A stretch of DNA of 20,048 nt, taken from NCBI GenBank assembly GCA_022865965.1, contig JALHTS010000496.1:1-20048 (forward strand), given 5' to 3'. A program made the position numbers and the translations under genes. This document shows, piece by piece, positions 1 to 11,661 of the stretch. Under the pieces are notes generated by a model. That model ran no database searches, was not told the DNA's origin, and saw nothing but the letters and a program-made list of their open reading frames with translations. How positions within the stretch are numbered: the first letter of the stretch is position 1; each line of letters starts with the position of its first letter. Origin of the DNA: Ignavibacteriaceae bacterium (GTDB lineage: Bacteria; Bacteroidota; Ignavibacteria; Ignavibacteriales; Ignavibacteriaceae).

Positions 1-17
1 ATCTGCTTTTTCAAGCC

Positions 18-48
18 TTGACAAACAATGAGGTCAATGTTATCTTTG
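18..48 (+). promoter_or_regulatory. Putative promoter of the tRNA-Asn gene
   Basis: TTGACA at 18-23, a 17-nt spacer and TATCTT at 41-46 give a -35/-10 pair. TATCTTTG (41-48) also fits the TAnnTTTG -7 element known from Bacteroidetes primary sigma factors. The tRNA begins at 69, about 20 nt after the -10. The lacI-type gene has the same TTGACA-17-TATCTT arrangement at 359-387, which supports both. The doubt is the overlap with the hairpin at 30-53. Confidence 0.5.
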
Positions 49-59
49 ACCTCGTTTTT
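30..59 (+). terminator. Hairpin terminator of an upstream unit, overlapping a possible promoter
   Basis: A perfect 8-bp inverted repeat, GAGGTCAA (30-37) and TTGACCTC (46-53), encloses an 8-nt loop and is followed by G and five T (55-59). This is the form of a Rho-independent terminator for a transcript entering from the left of the window. The stem extends weakly outward (T29-G54, A28-T55, A27-T56). The same bases include TATCTT at 41-46, so this DNA may also serve as the -10 element of the tRNA promoter. Confidence 0.6.
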
Positions 60-68
60 AGAATTAAT

Positions 69-140
69 TCCGCGATAGCTCAATGGTGGAGCATCCGGCT
101 GTTAACCGGAGGGTTGCAAGTTCGAGTCTTGCTCGCGGAG
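69..140 (+). tRNA. trnN: tRNA-Asn (anticodon GTT)
   Basis: The full cloverleaf can be folded by hand. The acceptor stem is TCCGCGA (69-75) with TCGCGGA (133-139). The D stem is GCTC (78-81) with GAGC (89-92). The anticodon stem is TCCGG (94-98) with CCGGA (106-110) around loop CTGTTAA, giving anticodon GTT at 101-103. The T stem is GCAAG (116-120) with CTTGC (128-132) around TTCGAGT. Position 140 is the G discriminator. The next bases are CCG, so CCA is not encoded and must be added after transcription. The D loop is short (7 nt). Confidence 0.96.
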
Positions 141-156
141 CCGAGACCCTCAGATG

Positions 157-187
157 TGCGAACTAGTGTTAACTGGTTCGCATTTTT
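157..187 (+). terminator. Rho-independent terminator after tRNA-Asn
   Basis: TGCGAACTAG (157-166) pairs with CTGGTTCGCA (173-182), with one T-G wobble in a 10-bp stem and a 6-nt loop, followed by five T (183-187). It lies 17 nt after the tRNA and ends that transcript before the regulator gene. Confidence 0.85.
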
Positions 188-358
188 AATTTCATTCCTG
201 ATTTTTCCCAATTTTTCTTCGCACCTAATCTATATCACAATTTTTCCATCCGCTTCATTTTTATTGAAATATGAAATAATTTCCTAAAAGAGTAAGTCAT
301 TAATATTTTTCCGATTTTAGTTATTTGGAGTAAATGGGCCAATATTTTTTAAAACCCC
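188..358. other. AT-rich intergenic stretch, nothing recognised
   Basis: Between the tRNA terminator and the regulator promoter I see only AT-rich sequence with several short T runs. There is no credible reading frame, RNA fold, repeat or strong promoter. With the promoter, operator and leader, the whole gene-free stretch runs from 141 to 451. Confidence 0.6.
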
Positions 359-387
359 TTGACATAATAAATTATTAATATTATCTT
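359..387 (+). promoter_or_regulatory. Promoter of the LacI-family gene (and probably the operon)
   Basis: TTGACA at 359-364 is a perfect -35 element. A 17-nt AT-rich spacer separates it from TATCTT at 382-387. The operator palindrome starts at the very next base (388), so the predicted start of transcription, near 394-396, falls inside the operator. The leader to the ATG at 452 would be about 57 nt. Confidence 0.7.
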
Positions 388-423
388 GCAAACGTTTGCG
401 GTAGCGTTTGCGGTAGCGTTTGC
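388..423 (+). promoter_or_regulatory. LacI-family operator: one palindrome plus two direct half-sites
   Basis: GCAAACGTTTGC (388-399) is a perfect 12-bp palindrome with the central CG typical of LacI/PurR/CcpA-type operators. Its right arm, CGTTTGC (393-399), recurs at 405-411 and 417-423, exactly 12 bp apart, as tandem copies of CGTTTGCGGTAG. The site abuts the -10 element and precedes a LacI-family gene, so negative autoregulation is the natural reading. No copy of the palindrome was noticed elsewhere in the window. Confidence 0.8.
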
Positions 424-451
424 AGGATTTATCAAAAATTACAATAATTTT

Positions 452-1459
452 ATGAATGAAGTAACAATAAAAGATATTGCAAAAGCATTAGAAATCTCCC
501 CCTCAACAGTCTCACGGGCATTATCAGATCATCCGGATATAAGCGATTCCACCAAAGAGAAGATTGTTCAAAAAGCCAATTCTCTAAATTATAATCCAAA
601 CATTATTGCACAAAGTTTACGATCCAATCGTACTAAAATGATTGGCGTAATAGTGCCTGAAATTGAGCATAGCTTTTTTGCTTCTGCAATATCAGGTATA
701 GAAGAGATTGCTTATCACTCAGGATATATTACGGTGGTTTGCAATAGCAATGAGAGTTATGATCGCGAGGTGATAAATACTAATGCGTTGGTCTCGAACA
801 GAGCCGCGGGATTGATTGTTTCAATATCTCAGACTACTATAAAAAGTGAACATTTAAAAGCAGTAATGGAGAGAAATATTCCACTCGTGTTATTCGATAG
901 AGTAATAGAGGATTTAAATACTTTCAAAGTGATTATCGATGATAAAATGAGTGCATATAAGGCTGTTACTCATTTAATTGATAGAGGTTATAAAAAAATT
1001 GCTCACCTGGCAGGTAATCAGGAAGTGAATATTTGTCGTTTAAGGTTAGATGGTTACCGACAGGCTTTGAAAGATTATAATCTGCCGCTAAATGAAAACA
1101 ATATTTTCTATGGCGGGTTACACGAAAAGGATGGATACAATTCAATACAAAAAATGATTAATGAGAATAACATACCAGATGCAATATTTGCAGTAAATGA
1201 TCCTGTTGCTTTTGGCGCCTTTAAGAAATTAAAAGAAAGTGGCTACTCAATCCCGAAAGATGTTGCTATTGTAGGTTTTTCCAATAACCCAATGACTGAA
1301 CTAATAGAACCAAAACTTACTACTGTTGACCAACACGCATTTATGATGGGGAAAAGGGCAGCTGAATTAATTATTAAACAAATTGAAAGCAAGAAACCCG
1401 TTACCAACTTTACAACGGTAGTGCTCGATGCTGAATTGATAGTTCGGGAATCATCTTAA
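452..1459 (+). CDS. LacI-family transcriptional regulator
   Basis: This 335-residue protein is the usual length for a LacI/GalR regulator. Residues 3-25 form the helix-turn-helix (TIKDIAKALEISPSTVSRAL). The hinge helix follows near residues 48-58 (PNIIAQSLRSN). From about residue 62 (KMIGVIVPEIEHSFFA) the protein is a periplasmic-binding-protein-like sensor domain, with the family's typical VNDPVAFGAFKKLKE and VAIVGFSNNP segments. The start is set at ATG 452: the in-frame TTG at 386 would translate the operator into a repetitive AVAFAVAFA peptide and lies inside the promoter. No Shine-Dalgarno sequence is visible. Its position ahead of two glycosidases and a TonB receptor suggests a sugar or oligosaccharide effector and control of the operon; the ligand cannot be read from the sequence. 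Family assignment is firm; regulon and effector are inferred. Confidence 0.95.
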   Translation: MNEVTIKDIAKALEISPSTVSRALSDHPDISDSTKEKIVQKANSLNYNPNIIAQSLRSNRTKMIGVIVPEIEHSFFASAISGIEEIAYHSGYITVVCNSNESYDREVINTNALVSNRAAGLIVSISQTTIKSEHLKAVMERNIPLVLFDRVIEDLNTFKVIIDDKMSAYKAVTHLIDRGYKKIAHLAGNQEVNICRLRLDGYRQALKDYNLPLNENNIFYGGLHEKDGYNSIQKMINENNIPDAIFAVNDPVAFGAFKKLKESGYSIPKDVAIVGFSNNPMTELIEPKLTTVDQHAFMMGKRAAELIIKQIESKKPVTNFTTVVLDAELIVRESS

Positions 1460-1511
1460 AAAATATTAGTCTATAATTATTTTATAGAAATGTAGCTACT
1501 GTAATCATTAA

Positions 1512-5336
<3,825 letters not shown>

Positions 5337-5412
5337 AAAATTCAAGTGGAGACTAAGATTTCATAATCTTATTGAAAAAAATTATCAAACAAACAACAGA
5401 TTTGGTTTATTT

Positions 5413-8148
5413 ATGAATATAAAAATGCAAATTTATCTATTAAGTATAGTATTTGTAATACTTCTACTGAATAGTGCTATGGCACAAACAACTGGCAAAA
5501 TTGCCGGTAAAGTAGTAGACTCAGAAACAAATGAACCTTTGATTGGCGTAAATATTTTAATTGAAGGTTCAACTTTGGGTGCGGCCACCGATGTACTCGG
5601 TGAGTTTTTTATACTGGGCGTTCCTCCGGGTAATTTTAGCTTAAGGTTTCAGATGATTGGTTATGCCCCGTATACAATTACTGATTTAAGGGTGTCCGTA
5701 AACAGGACGACGAGCCTTGAAGTAAAGCTAAGTCCGGAATCTATTAAAATTGGCGAAGTTGTAATAACAGCTGATAAGATTTCGTTAAAAAAAGATCAGA
5801 CCGGTTCTATTAAAAATATTTCAAGCGATCAGATTGAACTGCTGCCGGTAGAGAATATAGGCGATGTGGTTAATTTACAGGCTGGTGTTGTTAATGGGCA
5901 TTTTAGGGGCGGTAGATTCGCAGAGGTGTCATACATGGTTGACGGAATGCAGGTAAATAATGCATTCAGCAATTCCAAAACAGTTGAAGTTGAAAAAGAA
6001 ATTGTCGCCGATCTTGAAGTAATTACAGGTACATTTAATGCTGAGTATGGCAGGGCGATGAGTGGTATTGTTAATGTGGTAACAAAAGATGGAGATAATA
6101 CATTTAATGTATCAGCCTCAGCTAATACCTCAAATTATATTACAAGTAATAGTGATATATTTAAAGGACTTGATGCAAGCGATGCAACTAGAAATTTAGA
6201 CTTCAAGATTTTTTTGAGCGGTCCTATCCTAAAGGATAATCTATTCTTTTTATTTAATTACAGAAAACAAGATTTTAAAAATCATCTTAACGCCATAGCA
6301 AGATTTGATGTTGATAACTACAGCGATTTTAGCTATGAGGATCCTGATACATGGTATACCGAACATACAGGAGATGATTCATTTGTACCTATGAACTGGT
6401 CTGAAGATGAATCTATATCTGGTAAGCTAACTGCTCCGTTGTTTTCCAACATTAAACTATCTCTCATGTATACCCGGAATGATGCTGCCTGGAAAGGCTA
6501 TGATCATAGTTATAAATATAATCCTTACGGACTGGCCACAAACCATAAAAAAGCAGATCTTTATTCTGTCCAATTAAGTCATATTATTTCCAAAAACTTT
6601 TTTTATGAACTAAAACTTTCATACCTGGATGACTACTATGGTAACTATGTTTTCGAAAATCCGCTTGATCAGGGATATGTTCATGACGGATATTCAAGAA
6701 GCACAGGCCCCGGATTCTATACAGGCGGGCAGCAAAAAAATCACCTTGTCCAAAAGGAAAAACAAATCAACGGTAAACTTGATTTTTCATTTCAGCTAAC
6801 TAATAATCACCTGATTAAATTTGGTGGATTGATCACGAAACATCAACTAGATAACCGTTGGCATCAGATAAAAAATTTATATGAGACTCTTCCGGAAGAT
6901 GAAAATGAATTTTATTATAGTGTAGAAGACGGGAAAATGATTTTCCCCAATTACCAACCCTATATTTTATTCGATTCAACAATTTATGCCGATGTTTATC
7001 ATGTTGAGCCTGATGAATTCTCTGCATACATACAGGATAAAATGGAATTTAATGAATTGGTTTTAAATGCCGGGTTACGGTTTGACTATTTTAATCCAAG
7101 AGCTGTATTTCCCTCGCAGCGGAGAAATCCAGCAAACCAATTATTATTTCCTGACAATCCTGAAAAAGTATCGAGTTATCCTTATGCCGCATCACAAACT
7201 CAATATAGCCCGCGTTTAGGTCTGGCCTACCAGCTAGGAAGTGCGGCTATTCTCAGATTCAGCTATGGTCACTTTTTCCAGATGCCCCCTATGTATGCGC
7301 TTTATCAAAACAGTTCTTTCAGAGTTGCCCCTTCTGATTATGCAACATTAATGGGCAATTCACAATTGAACGCGGAAAAATCAGTACAGTACGAAATAGG
7401 ATTATGGCAGGAAGTTGTAAAGAATATGGGTGCGGAAGTTTCGATTTATTACAGGGATATATATAATCTATTGAGTACAAAAATTATAAGTACTTTTAAT
7501 CAGACCGAGTATGGTTTATACACAAACAAAGATTATGGTAATGTAAAGGGATTGGAAATAAAGTTTGATTATGTATACAGTGAGTTTTATTTCGATTTAA
7601 ACTATACTCTTCAGTTCACAAAGGGTAATGCAGATAATCCCGAACAAACATTTACCAGAGCGGGTGACAGTATGGATCCAATACCTACTCTGATACCTAT
7701 GAGTTGGGATCAAAGACACACATTAAATTTTACGCTTAGCTATAGTTCAAGTGCATTTGGTGTAACAGCAACAAGCTATTATAACTCAGGAGTCCCATTT
7801 ACATGGACACCCACCACGGAAAATCCTTTGGCGAATATAAATCTGTATCCTAACAATTCTGTAATTCCATCAAGTTTTAATGTCGATTTGTATGCGTATT
7901 GGAATTTTCTATCACTAGATTTATTTAAAGCCCAGCTGACGCTAAATGTCTATAACCTGTTTGATACTTTAAATGAAAACTGGGTTAACAGTGAGACAGG
8001 CAGAGCATATACCGGCATTATAAGAGAAAGTGACATAACAAGCCACCATAGTGATTTTAACACATATGAAGACAGGATTCAGAATCCAACAATGTTCTCC
8101 GCACCAAGGGAGATAAAACTTGGACTGAGAATACTGTTTAATTATTAA
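5413..8148 (+). CDS. TonB-dependent outer-membrane receptor with carboxypeptidase-regulatory-like N-terminal domain
   Basis: A 911-residue outer-membrane transporter. After a signal peptide (cleavage after SAMA) comes a carboxypeptidase-regulatory-like beta-sandwich at about residues 28-110 (GKIAGKVVDSETNEPLIGV). Next are a TonB-box-like segment (EVVITA, about 117) and the plug domain (about 125-230; FRGGRFAEVSYMVDG, then EYGRAMSGIVNVVTKDG). The remainder is a 22-strand-type beta barrel rich in alternating aromatic strands, ending in LGLRILFNY, a typical terminal barrel strand. Start ATG 5413 follows a 76-bp gap after the GH2 gene and gives a standard signal peptide. SusC proteins are usually followed by SusD; here none is found, and the next gene is a large T9SS-tailed protein. 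It presumably imports oligosaccharides made by the neighbouring glycosidases, which is inference. Confidence 0.93.
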   Translation: MNIKMQIYLLSIVFVILLLNSAMAQTTGKIAGKVVDSETNEPLIGVNILIEGSTLGAATDVLGEFFILGVPPGNFSLRFQMIGYAPYTITDLRVSVNRTTSLEVKLSPESIKIGEVVITADKISLKKDQTGSIKNISSDQIELLPVENIGDVVNLQAGVVNGHFRGGRFAEVSYMVDGMQVNNAFSNSKTVEVEKEIVADLEVITGTFNAEYGRAMSGIVNVVTKDGDNTFNVSASANTSNYITSNSDIFKGLDASDATRNLDFKIFLSGPILKDNLFFLFNYRKQDFKNHLNAIARFDVDNYSDFSYEDPDTWYTEHTGDDSFVPMNWSEDESISGKLTAPLFSNIKLSLMYTRNDAAWKGYDHSYKYNPYGLATNHKKADLYSVQLSHIISKNFFYELKLSYLDDYYGNYVFENPLDQGYVHDGYSRSTGPGFYTGGQQKNHLVQKEKQINGKLDFSFQLTNNHLIKFGGLITKHQLDNRWHQIKNLYETLPEDENEFYYSVEDGKMIFPNYQPYILFDSTIYADVYHVEPDEFSAYIQDKMEFNELVLNAGLRFDYFNPRAVFPSQRRNPANQLLFPDNPEKVSSYPYAASQTQYSPRLGLAYQLGSAAILRFSYGHFFQMPPMYALYQNSSFRVAPSDYATLMGNSQLNAEKSVQYEIGLWQEVVKNMGAEVSIYYRDIYNLLSTKIISTFNQTEYGLYTNKDYGNVKGLEIKFDYVYSEFYFDLNYTLQFTKGNADNPEQTFTRAGDSMDPIPTLIPMSWDQRHTLNFTLSYSSSAFGVTATSYYNSGVPFTWTPTTENPLANINLYPNNSVIPSSFNVDLYAYWNFLSLDLFKAQLTLNVYNLFDTLNENWVNSETGRAYTGIIRESDITSHHSDFNTYEDRIQNPTMFSAPREIKLGLRILFNY

Positions 8149-8166
8149 GTGAGGTTCATTTTCAGA

Positions 8167-11100
8167 ATGAAAATAAATAATGGAATCAATAAAATGATAA
8201 ATGTAAGAATGATCTTAATTGTTTTCTTAACAATTTTAGCATCAAATGTTGTTTTACCACAGTCAAATATTTATGAGGGTCCGGATGATCCTGCAGGTGA
8301 TATAGAAGCCGAAAGGGAAGGCTGGATGGATGGTAATAGAATATTTCTTTACTTCCAAAACACAACAGAATTATCCGATTGGCCGCGTGAGAATGCATCT
8401 TTATGGCCAAACAATTATGAAGGTACCAGGATGCTGGACGGCATTGGTCTCCTCGTTGGTGCAAGAGTCTATTTACAAAATGATACCATCCCTGTTGAAA
8501 ATCCAATGCCTGGTGTCGAATACGATACTTTATATTATTTACAAACGAGTTATCGGCAGCAAATGGATACTGATCCAACTGGAACAATTGAGTGGGGATT
8601 TTACCCGGTGAACGGTTACTTTGATAGAAACAGTGATTACCCTGCGATGAGTAACAGGGATTTTTCCTGGCCAATTGATGGCTGGCCATCAACAGGTGAT
8701 GAGTTAAAGTGGCCTGGTGAATGGAATGGCAGGTTTGGCAGGGGAATAATATATGCAGACCTTGAAACTTTTTTTGTTGTTAATGATGCACACGATCAGG
8801 AATATTTGGGTCCGGAAGATATTGTAAAATACTATCCTCGTCCGGGCAAATTTATTGGATATAAAGATCCTAATGTTACAATCCAGTTTGGTAAACCGTG
8901 GGGAGGATTAGGTTTGAGAGTAGAACAGAGAGGATTTCAGTGGAATAATCCTCAGGCAAGAGATGCTATATTCTGGGAATATTCAATTGCCAATATTTCT
9001 GATTATAATTTGCCGGAAGTCGCATTCGGCTATTGGGTTGATACTTGGATAGGTGGGGAAAGTGCAAGTGACGAGGTTGGTTACTTTGATACTTTTTCCG
9101 ATATGGCTTATTGTTGGGATACTGATGGTATTGGTTTTGGCGGAAGACCTACCGGAACACTGGGTTTTGCATATCTTGAAAGCCCTGGGGTCCCTCAAGA
9201 TTTTACCGATAATGATCAAGATGGATTGACAGATGAAAAGCGTAACAATGATGCCGGCGCTTTGATTGGTCCTTATGATGGTATTACAAATCTGAATGAT
9301 TTTTTAACATTTTATAAACTTAAAGAAGAAGATTTAAAAGATCATTATCAGGGTGATGAAGATCAGGATTGGATGGATTGGGATGATAATAACGGAAACG
9401 GTGTATATGATGATGGAGAGAATATTAATGATGATGTTGGCCTCGACGGCGTTGGTCCACTAGAGTTAAATTACTATGGACCAGATGAAGGCGAAGCAAA
9501 TCATAGGCCTGACTACAGGCAGGGCGTAGGCTGCGAACCAAATTATAATGCTACCGATGTTTCAGAATCAGATATGATCGGGTTAACATCTTTTCGATTA
9601 TTCAATATTCCGGATGAAAGTTCTTCTTATCAATGGTTCCGTGGTGATAAATCGATGTGGGAACTGATTGGTGAAAGATCACTTCCGGTTGATTTTTGGT
9701 CCGGTAGTTTGAATAATCTGATTTTAACATTCGCTTCGGGACCCTTTTTGTTAGTGAGGGGTACAGAAGAAAGAATTTCAATGTCGGAACTTCACTCTTA
9801 TGATCCATTAACTGGATTAAATTCAACCGAGCATTATGCACCTGCATTATTCGAACAGAAAAGAATTGTGCAAGTGATTTATGAAAAAGATTATAGATTT
9901 GCACAACCTCCTTTGATGCCCACTTTATCCGCAACTGCAGGTGATGGTGAAGTTATATTAACGTGGGATAAAAGGTCTGATACAAAAACAAGAGACCCGT
10001 TCATGGGTAATATAAATGACTTTGAAGGTTACAAGTTATATAGAGCAACAGATAAGAAATTTTCGGATCCGGAAATTATCACAGACGGTTTCGGTACTAA
10101 AACAGGTCTCAAACCGATTTTCCAATGCGATAAAATAGATAATATACTTGGATTTGCAGAATATGGTTCTGTAAATGGTGCACTTTATTATCTTGGTAAT
10201 GAAACCGGTATTGTTCATCATTTTGTTGATAATACTGTTCAAAACGGAAGAACCTATTATTATGCGATTGTAGCCTATGATTATGGTGATGAAACTCTCG
10301 GTATTTCTCCTTCCGAAAATAATATAATACTTGATTTGGATGAGGCAGAAAATATCAGATTCTATGGACAGAATGTACAAATTGTGGTTCCAAGACAAAA
10401 TGCAGCTGGTTATGAGCCCCCCGAAATTGAAGTATTAGATGATAATGATTTACTTGGCAGCGGAGAAATCGTACCTGCAATATTAGCCAGAGATCAAATA
10501 GTTCCGAATAATACATACAAAATTAAGTTTAGTATCGATTCAATCTTTGCTGTTTCAGATTATGATCATGGGTTACTTTACACAACGAGCGGATTTTCTG
10601 TTTATGATGTAACTAATGAGGATTCACTTGTTTATAGTGAATCACCTGAATACTATGTAAATGAAAATATACAGTATAACGATACCCTTCAATATTATTA
10701 CCTGAATAATCGCAAAGAAATCAAATCAGATGTATTCGCCGGACTTAAACTAAGTATGAATCAACCAATTATATTTTCTCAAATTGATTTCGAAAATTCC
10801 GGTTGGATGGTTGGAAATGGAGATATTAACATTACACCAACACTTAAGGAGACAGCATATTTTCCCTGGGACTATGATATTATATTTGAGGAAAACGCTT
10901 ATACCAGCCAGGTTACTTACACTTACACAATACGAGATGAGGACAACAAAAGTCGTTTAACAAACTTACTAACCGGAGTAACCTTCAACTTCAAGGTTCT
11001 TAATAGATTATATATCGATAGTACCGGTGAATTTGAAAAGATGGACATTGTGGCGCAGGATATCAATATGAACGGCCAGTTTGATATTGAAACGGACCGG

Positions 11101-11625
11101 GCATTTGTAGGTCCATTGAAAACAACCGGAAGCTGGGCGGGAACGTTATTCATTCTGGATTTTGTTGAAGCAGTTCAATCAAACACATTGCCAGAAAGTG
11201 GTGATCGGTTTTTTGTTACATTTAAACGTCCATTCTATTCTACGGATTCACTTCTGTTCAAAATTGTACCTGAAGTAGCTGTCAACCAGGCACTGCTGTC
11301 AAATTCTTTGGATGAAATTAAAGTAGTTCCTAATCCATACGTAGCAACAAATTCAATGGAGCAAGCTGTATCAAATAGATTTCTTAACCAGGGCAGGCGA
11401 CTCATGTTTACACATATTCCGGCTGAATGTAACATCAAAATATTTACTGTCAGCGGAGTTCTTGTTGACGAAATAATTGTTGATAATGAACCTTCAAATG
11501 GTATTATTCATTGGGATTTGCTTAGTCGCGAGGGTCTTGAAGTAGCTGCCGGTGTGTATATATACTTGGTCAAATCGAACTTAACCGGTGAAGTACATAA
11601 AGGGAAATTTGCCTTAATTAAATAG
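8167..11625 (+). CDS. Large secreted protein of unknown function with FN3-like domain and T9SS C-terminal domain
   Basis: I do not recognise a function for this 1152-residue protein. A hydrophobic signal segment (ILIVFLTILASNVVL) lies at about residues 16-30. The N-terminal half is rich in Trp, Gly and Asp (for example WPRENASLWPNNYEG). Two acidic, calcium-binding-like stretches follow near residues 348-361 (DNDQDGLTDEKRNND) and 397-430 (NNGNGVYDDGENINDD), reminiscent of thrombospondin type-3 or EF-hand loops. An FN3-like domain sits at about 581-722 (DGEVILTWDKRS to TYYYAIVAYDYGDE). The end (about 1047-1152) is a T9SS sorting-like domain with VVPNPYVA, IKIFTVSG and AAGVYIYLVKS. ATG 8167 is 18 nt after the receptor stop; ATG 8194 and 8209 are alternatives and GTG 8149 is unlikely. 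Its place beside the receptor suggests a surface partner, perhaps replacing SusD; this is a hypothesis. Confidence 0.85.
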   Translation: MKINNGINKMINVRMILIVFLTILASNVVLPQSNIYEGPDDPAGDIEAEREGWMDGNRIFLYFQNTTELSDWPRENASLWPNNYEGTRMLDGIGLLVGARVYLQNDTIPVENPMPGVEYDTLYYLQTSYRQQMDTDPTGTIEWGFYPVNGYFDRNSDYPAMSNRDFSWPIDGWPSTGDELKWPGEWNGRFGRGIIYADLETFFVVNDAHDQEYLGPEDIVKYYPRPGKFIGYKDPNVTIQFGKPWGGLGLRVEQRGFQWNNPQARDAIFWEYSIANISDYNLPEVAFGYWVDTWIGGESASDEVGYFDTFSDMAYCWDTDGIGFGGRPTGTLGFAYLESPGVPQDFTDNDQDGLTDEKRNNDAGALIGPYDGITNLNDFLTFYKLKEEDLKDHYQGDEDQDWMDWDDNNGNGVYDDGENINDDVGLDGVGPLELNYYGPDEGEANHRPDYRQGVGCEPNYNATDVSESDMIGLTSFRLFNIPDESSSYQWFRGDKSMWELIGERSLPVDFWSGSLNNLILTFASGPFLLVRGTEERISMSELHSYDPLTGLNSTEHYAPALFEQKRIVQVIYEKDYRFAQPPLMPTLSATAGDGEVILTWDKRSDTKTRDPFMGNINDFEGYKLYRATDKKFSDPEIITDGFGTKTGLKPIFQCDKIDNILGFAEYGSVNGALYYLGNETGIVHHFVDNTVQNGRTYYYAIVAYDYGDETLGISPSENNIILDLDEAENIRFYGQNVQIVVPRQNAAGYEPPEIEVLDDNDLLGSGEIVPAILARDQIVPNNTYKIKFSIDSIFAVSDYDHGLLYTTSGFSVYDVTNEDSLVYSESPEYYVNENIQYNDTLQYYYLNNRKEIKSDVFAGLKLSMNQPIIFSQIDFENSGWMVGNGDINITPTLKETAYFPWDYDIIFEENAYTSQVTYTYTIRDEDNKSRLTNLLTGVTFNFKVLNRLYIDSTGEFEKMDIVAQDINMNGQFDIETDRAFVGPLKTTGSWAGTLFILDFVEAVQSNTLPESGDRFFVTFKRPFYSTDSLLFKIVPEVAVNQALLSNSLDEIKVVPNPYVATNSMEQAVSNRFLNQGRRLMFTHIPAECNIKIFTVSGVLVDEIIVDNEPSNGIIHWDLLSREGLEVAAGVYIYLVKSNLTGEVHKGKFALIK

Positions 11626-11649
11626 GTAATAATTATGAATGAATATAAA

Positions 11650-11654
11650 AAGGA
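11650..11654 (+). promoter_or_regulatory. Ribosome binding site of the PorV-like gene
   Basis: AAGGA lies 7 nt before ATG 11662. It is better placed than anything before the alternative ATG 11635 and therefore favours the shorter protein. Confidence 0.5.
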
Positions 11655-11661
11655 CTATAAA

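Noticed and set aside
18..287. Open frame of 89 codons at the left end
   Set aside because: It starts at a TTG inside the promoter, reads straight through the tRNA-Asn and its terminator, and has no protein-like composition.
393..423. 12-bp tandem repeat as a possible CRISPR or microsatellite
   Set aside because: The unit is only 12 bp with no spacers of variable sequence, and it contains exact arms of the adjacent operator palindrome.
386..451. N-terminal extension of the LacI-family protein from TTG 386
   Set aside because: The extension would translate the operator repeats (AVAFAVAFA) and begins inside the promoter; ATG 452 gives the standard family length.
5354..5371. Inverted repeat TAAGATT-TCAT-AATCTTA between the GH2 and receptor genes
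   Set aside because: Only 7 bp, AT-rich and without a T run; too weak to call a terminator, and chance occurrence is likely in this composition.
5337..5412. Possible frameshifted remainder of the NPCBM domain after the GH2 stop codon
   Set aside because: The other two frames here do not encode NPCBM-like sequence, and the missing half is already present upstream within the protein.
8186..8692. 168-codon reverse-strand frame
   Set aside because: It lies wholly inside the large exported protein gene, has no start signal, and its peptide has no recognisable domain; it is an antisense shadow.
10036..10398. 120-codon reverse-strand frame rich in Ile
   Set aside because: It is opposite the FN3-like region of a well-supported gene and is a by-product of AT-rich codon usage.
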